Below, one piece after another: positions 1 to 7,480 of a stretch of DNA of 64,000 nucleotides (position 1 is the first letter of the stretch; each line of letters starts with the position of its first letter). The notes beneath the pieces were generated by a model that worked only from the letters and a program-made list of their open reading frames with translations, was not told the DNA's origin and did no database searches. The translations under genes and the position numbers were made by a program. Source of the DNA: Asticcacaulis sp. AC460 (GTDB lineage Bacteria > Pseudomonadota > Alphaproteobacteria > Caulobacterales > Caulobacteraceae); the NCBI RefSeq assembly GCF_000495795.1, contig NZ_AWGD01000010.1, positions 79,608 to 143,607 on the forward strand. Reading direction: 5' to 3'.

Positions 1-719
1 TGCTGGCGGCGGGCGCGTCGGTCAACGTCATCGACGCCGACACTTCGACACCGCTGCGGCAGGCGGCTATCGCCGGCGCTGCGGAGGTTGTCGCGGTGTT
101 GCTTTCCCACGGCGCTGACGTTCATGCGCGCCGTGCCGACGGCTGTACCGCCCTCCACCTGATCGGGTTGCTGGCACCGGACGATATACGCGACAGTCAC
201 CTTGCCGTCATTGACCAACTGCTGGCGACCGGTGCCGACCTGGAAGCGCGGGACGAAGACGGCTGGACACCGCTGATCGCCGCCGCCGCCCACAACAATC
301 TGCCTGTTTTCGAGCACCTGCTGCAACGCGGCGCCGATCCGGAGGCCGGCGATGGCAATGTGCTGCGCCTGCTGATGATTGAAGGGAGCGACCCATTGCT
401 CGACAGATTGTTGGGAGAGGACGTTGCCATTGACAGGCCGTTCGGGGACGAAGTTCTGAGACCACTCGGCGTCGCAGCGCATAACGGTTATCTCTACGGC
501 GTCCAGACATTGCTGGATCGTGGCGCCGACATCGAAGCCGAGACGATCGACGGCGAAACCGCCTTGCTGATGGCCGTGCGCAAGCGCGAGCACGACGTCG
601 TGGCGCATCTCCTCAGCCGCGGCGCCAATCGTCATCACGCCGACCACTACAACAACACGCCCCTGAGTTGGGCCCAACGGCGCGGCGATGCCCGCCTGAT
701 CGAACTGTTATCCGCATGA
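1..719 (+). CDS. Ankyrin-repeat protein, C-terminal part (5' end outside window)
   Basis: The reading frame is open from base 3 with no convincing start, so the gene begins before the window. The visible part has at least four ankyrin-like repeats, with phrases such as GADLEARDEDGWTPLIAAA, GADIEAETIDGETALLMAV and GANRHHADHYNNTPLSWA spaced about 33 residues apart. Ankyrin stacks are protein-interaction scaffolds, and no catalytic domain is visible in this part. The stop TGA (717-719) overlaps the ATG of the downstream Pnkp gene (716-718), so the two are probably translationally coupled and may share a function. An in-frame GTG at 96 could be taken as a start, but ankyrin sequence continues upstream of it. 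Confidence 0.85.
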   Translation, partial: LAAGASVNVIDADTSTPLRQAAIAGAAEVVAVLLSHGADVHARRADGCTALHLIGLLAPDDIRDSHLAVIDQLLATGADLEARDEDGWTPLIAAAAHNNLPVFEHLLQRGADPEAGDGNVLRLLMIEGSDPLLDRLLGEDVAIDRPFGDEVLRPLGVAAHNGYLYGVQTLLDRGADIEAETIDGETALLMAVRKREHDVVAHLLSRGANRHHADHYNNTPLSWAQRRGDARLIELLSA

Positions 720-3229
720 CCGATATTACCCTTCCCGACCTGTCCCTGGTGGTGCTGATCGGCGCCTCGGGCTCCGGCAAGTCGTCCTTTGCCCGCAAGC
801 ATTTCCTCCCGACCGAGGTCATCTCCTCGGACTATTGCCGCGGCCTGGTCAGCGACGACGAGAACAACCAGGCGGCCAGCAAGGACGCCTTCGAGGTGCT
901 GCACTTCATCGCCGGCAAGCGCCTGGCCGCCGGCCGGCTGACGGTGGTCGACGCCACCAGCGTCCAGCCGGAGTCGCGTAAGGGGCTGGTCGACCTGGCA
1001 CGGCGTTACCATGTCATCCCGGTGGCCATAGTGCTCAACCTGCCGCGCGAGGTCTGCCATGCCCGCAACCAGTCCCGGCCCGACCGCGACTTCGGCAAGG
1101 GCGTGGTCTGGGGTCAGACAGATTCGCTGCGCCGGTCGCTGAAGGGCCTGAAAAAGGAAGGCTTCAGCCAGGTGACCGTCCTCGATTCCGTCGAGGCGAT
1201 CGACGCCGTGCGCATCGAGCGCCGCCCGCTGTGGCCCGACAAGAAGATCGAGACCGGCCCCTTCGATATCATCGGTGATGTCCATGGCTGCTTCGACGAA
1301 CTGCACGCCCTGATGCTGAAGCTGGGCTATGTCGTCAAAGGCCGCGAACCCTACTGCGTGTCCCATCCCGAAGGCCGCCAGCTGATCCTGGCCGGCGACC
1401 TGGTCGATCGCGGGCCGAAAACGCCCGAGGTGCTGCGCATCGTCATGGACATGGTCGAATCCGGCGTGGCCTACTGCGTCAACGGCAACCACGACGAAAA
1501 GCTGAAAAAGGCGCTGAGCGGCCGCGACGTCAAGGTCGCCCATGGCCTGGCGGAATCCCTGGAACAGCTGGCGCTGGAAACCCCGGAGTTTCGCAAGCGG
1601 GTGGTCGATTTCCTCGACGGCGTGGTCAGCCACTATGTCTTCGATGGCGGGCGTCTGGCCGTATCCCACGCCGGTCTGAAGGAACATTATATCGGACGCG
1701 GATCGCCGCGCATCCGCAGCTTCGCCATGTTCGGCGAGACCACGGGCGAGACCGATGAGTTCGGCCTGCCGGTGCGCTACAACTGGGCGCGGGATTATCG
1801 CGGCTCTACCATGCTGGTCTATGGCCATACGCCGGTGCCCGAGCCCGAATGGCTGAACCGCACGATCAACATCGACACCGGCTGCGTTTTCGGCGGCAAG
1901 CTGACGGCGCTGCGCTATCCTGAAAAGGAGATCGTGCAGGTCGACGCGGCGCAGGTCTATTGCGAACCCGTGCGGCCGATCGGCCATGGCCGCGACGAAC
2001 GCGAACCCGACATGATCGATATCGAGGATGTCACCGGCAAGCGCGTGGTCGAAACCGCGCTGACCCGCAACATCGTCATCCGCGACGAGAACGCCATGGC
2101 GGCGCTGGAAGTTATGAGCCGCTTCGCCGTCGATCCGCGCCTGCTTGTCTATCTGCCGCCGACCATGTCGCCGCCGGAGACCTCAAAGCTGGACGGCTGG
2201 CTGGAGCATCCGATCGAAGCCTTCGACTATTATCGCCAGAACGGCGTGACCCAGGTCATCGCCCAGGAAAAGCATATGGGTTCACGCGCCGTGGTGGTGC
2301 TGGGGCGCACGGCGGCGGCTGTCGAACAGCGGTTCGGCATTTCGGCCGGCCTGGGCACGGTCTATACACGGACGGGACGCGCCTTCTTCAACGATCGCGC
2401 GCTGGAACAGGCGTTTCTCGCCCGCCTTGGCGAGGCCGTGACCAAGGCCGGCCTGTGGGATGACCTGGCCAGCGACTGGCTGTGCCTGGACGCCGAGATC
2501 CTGCCATGGTCGGCCAAGGCCATGGCGCTGCTGGAGCAGCAATATGCTCCCGTCGGCGCCGCCGCGACCCATGTGTTGCCGGTGGCGGCGGAACTGCTGG
2601 CGCGCGCCGGTCAGGCCGAGCTGGCGGCGAAGATGACGGCCCGCGCCGATATGGCCGGCGCCTATCGCGAGGCCTACCGGCATTATTGCTGGGAGGTCGG
2701 GGGACTCGACGACTACCGCATCGCGCCCTTCCATGTCCTGGCGCATGAGGGGTCGTGCAATATGGACCGCGATCACCTGTGGCATATGGAGGTCATCGAC
2801 CGGCTGTGCGCGGTTGATCCCTTCGTTAAGGCGACCGAGCGCAAGGTCATCGACCTGGCCGACGACGCCCAGGTGGCTGAAGCCACCGCCTGGTGGGAAG
2901 CGCAAACCGCGGCCGGCATGGAGGGCATGGTGGTCAAGCCTCTGGCCTTCACCGTGAAGGGGCCGAAGGGCCTGGTCCAGCCGGGCGTGAAGTGTCGCGG
3001 GCGGGAATATCTGCGCATCATCTACGGCCCGGAATATACGGCGCCGGAGCACCTCAAGCGGCTGAAGGCGCGCAATGTCGGCGGCAAGCGGGCTTTGGCC
3101 GGGCGCGAATATGCCCTGGGTTATGAGGCGCTGACCCGCTTCGTGGCAAGGGAGCCGCTGTATCGCGTCCACGAAGCGGTGTTCGGCGTACTGGCGCTGG
3201 AAAGCGAACCGGTCGATCCGCGGCTATGA
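716..3229 (+). CDS. pnkp: Polynucleotide kinase-phosphatase-ligase (bacterial Pnkp RNA repair enzyme)
   Basis: This 837-residue protein has the three-domain layout of bacterial Pnkp, which heals and seals broken RNA, typically tRNA cut by ribotoxins. An N-terminal kinase has the P-loop GASGSGKSS near residue 15. A central calcineurin-like phosphatase starts near residue 183 with GDVHGCFDEL, followed by GDLVDRGP, GNHDE and YGHTP. The C-terminal adenylyltransferase has EKHMGSRA with the predicted AMP-linked lysine at about K519. I chose ATG 716 because it makes an ATGA overlap with the ankyrin gene and starts just before the kinase fold; the longer frame from 668 only adds antisense-like sequence. 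Family knowledge says ligation needs the partner Hen1, which is not seen here but could lie upstream of the window. The 3' end overlaps the convergent GH43 gene by 6 nt. Confidence 0.95.
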   Translation: MTDITLPDLSLVVLIGASGSGKSSFARKHFLPTEVISSDYCRGLVSDDENNQAASKDAFEVLHFIAGKRLAAGRLTVVDATSVQPESRKGLVDLARRYHVIPVAIVLNLPREVCHARNQSRPDRDFGKGVVWGQTDSLRRSLKGLKKEGFSQVTVLDSVEAIDAVRIERRPLWPDKKIETGPFDIIGDVHGCFDELHALMLKLGYVVKGREPYCVSHPEGRQLILAGDLVDRGPKTPEVLRIVMDMVESGVAYCVNGNHDEKLKKALSGRDVKVAHGLAESLEQLALETPEFRKRVVDFLDGVVSHYVFDGGRLAVSHAGLKEHYIGRGSPRIRSFAMFGETTGETDEFGLPVRYNWARDYRGSTMLVYGHTPVPEPEWLNRTINIDTGCVFGGKLTALRYPEKEIVQVDAAQVYCEPVRPIGHGRDEREPDMIDIEDVTGKRVVETALTRNIVIRDENAMAALEVMSRFAVDPRLLVYLPPTMSPPETSKLDGWLEHPIEAFDYYRQNGVTQVIAQEKHMGSRAVVVLGRTAAAVEQRFGISAGLGTVYTRTGRAFFNDRALEQAFLARLGEAVTKAGLWDDLASDWLCLDAEILPWSAKAMALLEQQYAPVGAAATHVLPVAAELLARAGQAELAAKMTARADMAGAYREAYRHYCWEVGGLDDYRIAPFHVLAHEGSCNMDRDHLWHMEVIDRLCAVDPFVKATERKVIDLADDAQVAEATAWWEAQTAAGMEGMVVKPLAFTVKGPKGLVQPGVKCRGREYLRIIYGPEYTAPEHLKRLKARNVGGKRALAGREYALGYEALTRFVAREPLYRVHEAVFGVLALESEPVDPRL

Positions 3230-4267
3230 TGCAAGCGGGCCGTTCTTGACCGGCTCGCCGAAGTCGGGCGTGCCGTCGGCCTTGTACGTGACCAACTGCA
3301 TCCGCGTATGGCGGTTGGGATCGTGCAGCGGCTCGCCGTCGATCTTCTGGTAATCGCGCGCATGATAGACCAACACGTCGCGGCCCTTTTCGTCGACCGT
3401 AAAGCTGTTGTGACCCGGGCCCCAGACATTGTTGGCGGGTGAACTTTTGAACACCGGCACCGGCGACTTGGTCCACGATGCCGGGTTCATCAGGTCGGCA
3501 TCCTCCGATGCCGTCAGCATGCCCATGCAGTAGTTCTCGTCCGTGGCGCTGGCCGAATAGGTCAGGAAGATCCGGCCCGTATGAACCAGGAAGGCCGGGC
3601 CTTCATTGACCTTGTAGCCGATGATTTCCCAGTCGAGGGTCGGTACGGTCAGGCGCGCCGGCGCGGCGGCCAGCTTGATCGGCGAGGCCAGCGGCGCCAG
3701 GTAGATGTTGCTGTTGGTGTGGATGCCCGGCTCGGATTGCGCCCAGCACAAGTAGCGCGTGCCGCGGTGCTCGAACAGGGTGGCGTCCAGCGTAAAGGTG
3801 TCCCATGGCGTCTCGACCTTGCCCAGCAGGCTCCAGTTCAGGTTCAGCGGATTGGCGTCGGTATTGGTCAGGACGTAGGTGCGCACCCGGAAGACATCGC
3901 CCTTGTCGCCGGCGCCGAAATAGATGTGCCACTTACCGTCGAAATAATGGATTTCCGGCGCCCAGATATAGCCGCCCATCTTGCCTTCGGTCGGCCGGCG
4001 CCACAATACCACCTCTTCGGCATCCGCCAGACCCGCCAGGGTCTTGGAGCGGCGTCCGACCAGGCAGTCGAAGTCCGGCGCCGTCGCCATCAGATAGTAA
4101 TAGCCGTCCGTGTGCTTGTAGACCTGCGGGTCGGCGCGCTGCAGCACCAGCGGATTGACGATCGCGTGGGCCTCTCCGGCCAAGGCAGAGGTGGCGGCCA
4201 AACTTGCTGAGGTAAGGCCGGCGGCGGCCGAGGCGGTCAGGACAGTACGGCGGGTCATGTGGGGCAT
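3224..4267 (-). CDS. Tat-exported glycoside hydrolase family 43 protein
   Basis: This 347-residue protein is probably an arabinofuranosidase- or xylosidase-type five-bladed beta-propeller enzyme acting on arabinoxylan side chains. The N-terminus has a twin-arginine signal (TRRTVLTASAAAGL) followed by an Ala-rich stretch, so export folded to the periplasm is likely. Family 43 features are visible: RADPQVYKHTDGYYYLMA with the likely base Asp, LDATLFEH with the pKa-modulating Asp, and KVNEGPAFLVHTG with the likely acid Glu. The true start could be M1 (4267) or M4 (4258). It is transcribed away from the MoxR gene, with a perfect palindrome between them. Exact substrate specificity cannot be read from the sequence. 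Confidence 0.88.
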   Translation of the reverse strand: MPHMTRRTVLTASAAAGLTSASLAATSALAGEAHAIVNPLVLQRADPQVYKHTDGYYYLMATAPDFDCLVGRRSKTLAGLADAEEVVLWRRPTEGKMGGYIWAPEIHYFDGKWHIYFGAGDKGDVFRVRTYVLTNTDANPLNLNWSLLGKVETPWDTFTLDATLFEHRGTRYLCWAQSEPGIHTNSNIYLAPLASPIKLAAAPARLTVPTLDWEIIGYKVNEGPAFLVHTGRIFLTYSASATDENYCMGMLTASEDADLMNPASWTKSPVPVFKSSPANNVWGPGHNSFTVDEKGRDVLVYHARDYQKIDGEPLHDPNRHTRMQLVTYKADGTPDFGEPVKNGPLAS

Positions 4268-4336
4268 AGCTGGCTCTTGGAGGGCAATTACACCCTATAT
4301 ATGTCGGACAAATAAAGAAGGCCAGCGCAAACTTGC

Positions 4337-4352
4337 GTGACCAATTGGTCAC
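4337..4352. promoter_or_regulatory. Perfect 16-bp palindrome between GH43 and the MoxR gene
   Basis: GTGACCAATTGGTCAC is a perfect palindrome 70 bp upstream of the GH43 start, in the divergent intergenic region. The inner TGACCA-AT-TGGTCA has the form recalled for the E. coli RutR consensus (TTGACCA-N2-TGGTCAA), and a rutR gene lies in this window at 33656-34273. Binding by RutR is only a guess; a TetR- or GntR-family protein from elsewhere would fit equally well. Confidence 0.6.
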
Positions 4353-4533
4353 ATAATTCGTCACATTTGCAACAGACTCTTTCCCCGCACCCACGCCTGT
4401 GTTATTGGCGCACTCGGCAAGAGCGGCGGCTTCCCCCTTCATCCTTAAGCAGTCTCCTCACCTGTCCTGTCGGACCGGACGGCGGTTTGCGGCCATCATT
4501 CAACATACAAAATATGAGAAACGAGGTTTTCCC

Positions 4534-5592
4534 ATGGAAGCCGCGCACATCCTGACTCCGTCATCCCTGGCGCCGTTCCTGCTCAACATCGCTCCGGTCA
4601 TGCCCGTCTTCATCTGGGGCCCGCCGGGCATCGGCAAGTCCGCCCTCGTCCGCCAGTTCGCCGACGACGTCGGGCTGCCGTGCGTGTCGCTGCTGGGATC
4701 GCAACTGGCGCCGGAAGACATTATCGGCGTGCCACAGATCGTCGACGGCCGCTCGCGTTTCTGCCCGCCGACCCTGATCGCGCGGGACGAACCCTACTGC
4801 CTGTTCCTCGACGAACTGAACGCCTGTTCTCATGAAGTCCAGAAAGCCTTCTATTCGCTGATCCTGGACCGCCGCGTCGGCGAGTTCGAGATGCCCAGGG
4901 GCAGCATCATCATCGGCGCCGGCAACCGCGCCGAGGACGCCGCCATCACCCGGCCCCTGTCGTCGGCCTTGATCAACCGGCTGATGCACATCCAGCTGAA
5001 GGCGTCGGCGCGCGACTGGATCGACTGGGCTGGCCAGGCCGGTATCCATGAACGCGTGCTGACCTATGTCATGCAGCGGTCGGATCACCTGTGGTCCAAG
5101 CCGCCCAAGCACGAGGAGCCGTTTTCGACGCCGCGCGCCTGGGACATGCTGTCGACCGCGCTGAAAGCCTATGGCGAGAAGGTCACGCTGGACGACATCA
5201 CCGTCCTGGCGTCCGGATTGCTGACACCGGCCCATGCGCGCCAGTTCGTCGCCTTCTGCAAGCTGCAGGAACGCGCCCGCGACCTGGCCGCCATCCTGAA
5301 GGGCGACCGCGGCTGGCCCGACAAGCCGGAAGAGCGCGATATCCTGTACTTCCAGGTGCAGCAACTGCGCGACCGTTTGATCAAGGAACTGCCGGACGAT
5401 CCGGACAAGGCCGGGCGCGATGCCAAGGCCTTGGCGGCGCGCGGCAAGGATTTGATTGTGTCGCTGGCGCGGATATCGACCGAACTGGCGCAGCTGGTGG
5501 TCACTGAAACGGAAAGCGGAGCAACCCTGCCGTCCTGGTACACGGTCGAACTGGCCAAGGCCTTGCCGCGCCTGGCGGCGCAACGGAAGTGA
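4534..5592 (+). CDS. MoxR-type AAA+ ATPase
   Basis: This 352-residue ATPase has Walker A GPPGIGKSA, Walker B CLFLDELNA and a sensor-like AGNRAEDAA segment, typical of MoxR/dynein-related AAA+ chaperones that remodel or load metal cofactors into partners with VWA domains. I chose ATG 4534 because ACGAGG stands 7 nt before it and the frame from 4399 upstream has no conserved sequence. The next gene, 4 nt downstream, encodes a VWA-like/metallopeptidase protein, the expected partner of a MoxR ATPase. The client is unknown. Confidence 0.88.
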   Translation: MEAAHILTPSSLAPFLLNIAPVMPVFIWGPPGIGKSALVRQFADDVGLPCVSLLGSQLAPEDIIGVPQIVDGRSRFCPPTLIARDEPYCLFLDELNACSHEVQKAFYSLILDRRVGEFEMPRGSIIIGAGNRAEDAAITRPLSSALINRLMHIQLKASARDWIDWAGQAGIHERVLTYVMQRSDHLWSKPPKHEEPFSTPRAWDMLSTALKAYGEKVTLDDITVLASGLLTPAHARQFVAFCKLQERARDLAAILKGDRGWPDKPEERDILYFQVQQLRDRLIKELPDDPDKAGRDAKALAARGKDLIVSLARISTELAQLVVTETESGATLPSWYTVELAKALPRLAAQRK

Positions 5593-5596
5593 TGTC

Positions 5597-7477
5597 ATGG
5601 CCAAGAAGCTAAAAGGACCGCCGGACGACAACATGCGGGCGATCAGCGCCGGCTACGACCTGCTGTCCGGGCATCCTCTGTTCGCCCGGCTGGAGTGGGT
5701 CTATGTCATTCAGACCACCGGCGAGAGCCTGACGGGTGAAGCCTTCGCGCGCCTGCGCAGCGCCGCCGACAAGCACAGTTGGACCGCGTGGTCGGAAGGC
5801 GAGGTTTATTACACGGTCGAGGTCAATCCGTGGAAACGCCTGACGCCGGCGGAATGGGCCAATGTCATGGCCCAGGCCGTGCTGCACCACTATTTCTGTC
5901 ACGCGGCTTCCTCGCGCACCGGTTCGGTGCACGACCTGGCCTGCGCGGTCATGGCCTACGATTTCCTGTGCGCCATCGGCGTCGGACAACGTCCCCAGGC
6001 CCTGACACCTCCGGAGGCGCCGCGCCTGGGGCACGACCTGACCACCGTGACGCAACGCCTACGTGACGGCGGAGCGGACCTGGTGGCGCGTTATGCTTGT
6101 CTCGGCATCAATGGCCGCGGCAACAGCCCGTTTTATTTTGTGGGCGCCGTTCCGGCCGTGACGGCCCAGGTGCGCAGGCAGCGCGAGGACGCCTTGGCGA
6201 TCTCGATCCGCGCCAGCGTGGTCAAGGCCATCGACGACGCCGGGGAAACCGTCCGTGGGCCGGCGACGAAGACGCGCAACCCCAACTCGCTGGCCGAGCG
6301 CGCCCGGTCGTGGTTCGTCGCCAATTTTCCGCTGCTGGCGGCTCTCGCCTCGGGTTTCGAGATCGTCGAGGACGAAGAGCTGTGCCAGAGCCTGGACATC
6401 GCGATCGCCGCCGTCGATGCCGAACTGGGGCGGGTCTATATCAATCCGAAGCGGCCGTGGAGCTATGAGGGCATGAAGTTCGTCATCGCCCACGAACTGC
6501 TGCATGTCGGTCTGCGTCACGAACCGCGCCGCCAGGGCCGCGATCCCTGGCTGTGGAACGTGGCCTGCGACTATGTCATCAACGGCTGGCTGGTCGAGAT
6601 GGGTGTCGGCGAGATGCCCGACGACGGCCTGCTGCTGGATCCAGAGCTGATGTTCGAAAAGGAGTCGGCCGAGGCCATCTACGACCGCATCACGCGCGAC
6701 CTGCGCCTGGTGCGGCGGCTGGCCAAGACCGCCACCTTCCGTGGCCGTGGCGTGCCGGACATGATCGGGTCGCGGCCGCCAGCGTGGTGGAACGGGCCGG
6801 GCTGCGACCTGGACGACTTTTACCGCCGTGCGTTAAGCCAGGGGCTGGATCTGCACCTGGCCCATGGTGAGCGCGGCCTGTTGCCCGGCGATATGGTCGA
6901 AGAAATCCGCGCCCTGCAACAGAAGCCGATTCCTTGGGATGTGCGCCTGGGCCAGTGGCTGGATGCCTTCTTTCCGCCGCCGGAAGCCAGGCGGTCGTTT
7001 GCCCGGGCTAGTCGCCGCCAGGCTTCGACGCCCGATATCGCCCGGCCGGTATGGATGCGGCCGGACGACCTGATGGCGTCGCGAACCTTTGGTGTTGTGC
7101 TCGATACGTCGGGGTCAATGTCGGCGCGGGTGTTGGCCAAGGCGCTGGGGGCGATCGCCAGCTATGCCCTGAGCCGCGAAGTATTGCGGGTGCGGGTAAT
7201 TGAGTGCGACGGCGGTATCCACGACATGGGCTATGTCGCCCCGGAAAGCCTGCTGGGCCGAGTCGAGGTGCGTGGCCGCGGCGGCACGGTGCTGCAGCCG
7301 GGGATTACGCGACTGGAAATGGATCGGGATTTCCCGAAGGATGCGCCTGTGCTGGTCATCACGGATGGCTATTGCGATGCCTTAAGCCTCAAGCGCGAAC
7401 ACGCCTTCCTGATGCCGGAAGGCGCGCGAGTGCCGTTCAGCAACCGCGCGCCCCGGTTTGCGTTTGAGAGGGAGTAG
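5597..7477 (+). CDS. Putative metallopeptidase with VWA-like domain (DUF2201 type)
   Basis: This 626-residue protein joins two parts. The middle has a zinc-peptidase motif in FVIAHELLHVGLRHE (HELLH near residue 299, with a further His), next to WNVACDYVIN. The C-terminal ~130 residues form a VWA-like fold with a MIDAS-type DTSGSMS near residue 503 and ITDG near the end. This order matches the DUF2201 putative metallopeptidase family, usually coded beside a MoxR ATPase, as here with a 4-nt gap. ATG 5597 is the first start after the upstream stop. The likely role is an ATPase-driven remodelling or proteolytic complex, inferred only. It ends 3 nt before the convergent TonB receptor stop. Confidence 0.85.
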   Translation: MAKKLKGPPDDNMRAISAGYDLLSGHPLFARLEWVYVIQTTGESLTGEAFARLRSAADKHSWTAWSEGEVYYTVEVNPWKRLTPAEWANVMAQAVLHHYFCHAASSRTGSVHDLACAVMAYDFLCAIGVGQRPQALTPPEAPRLGHDLTTVTQRLRDGGADLVARYACLGINGRGNSPFYFVGAVPAVTAQVRRQREDALAISIRASVVKAIDDAGETVRGPATKTRNPNSLAERARSWFVANFPLLAALASGFEIVEDEELCQSLDIAIAAVDAELGRVYINPKRPWSYEGMKFVIAHELLHVGLRHEPRRQGRDPWLWNVACDYVINGWLVEMGVGEMPDDGLLLDPELMFEKESAEAIYDRITRDLRLVRRLAKTATFRGRGVPDMIGSRPPAWWNGPGCDLDDFYRRALSQGLDLHLAHGERGLLPGDMVEEIRALQQKPIPWDVRLGQWLDAFFPPPEARRSFARASRRQASTPDIARPVWMRPDDLMASRTFGVVLDTSGSMSARVLAKALGAIASYALSREVLRVRVIECDGGIHDMGYVAPESLLGRVEVRGRGGTVLQPGITRLEMDRDFPKDAPVLVITDGYCDALSLKREHAFLMPEGARVPFSNRAPRFAFERE

Positions 7478-7480
7478 GGT

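Noticed and set aside
668..715. Upstream extension of Pnkp from position 668
   Set aside because: It overlaps the ankyrin coding sequence by 52 nt and adds Arg/Pro-rich residues before the natural ATG 716.
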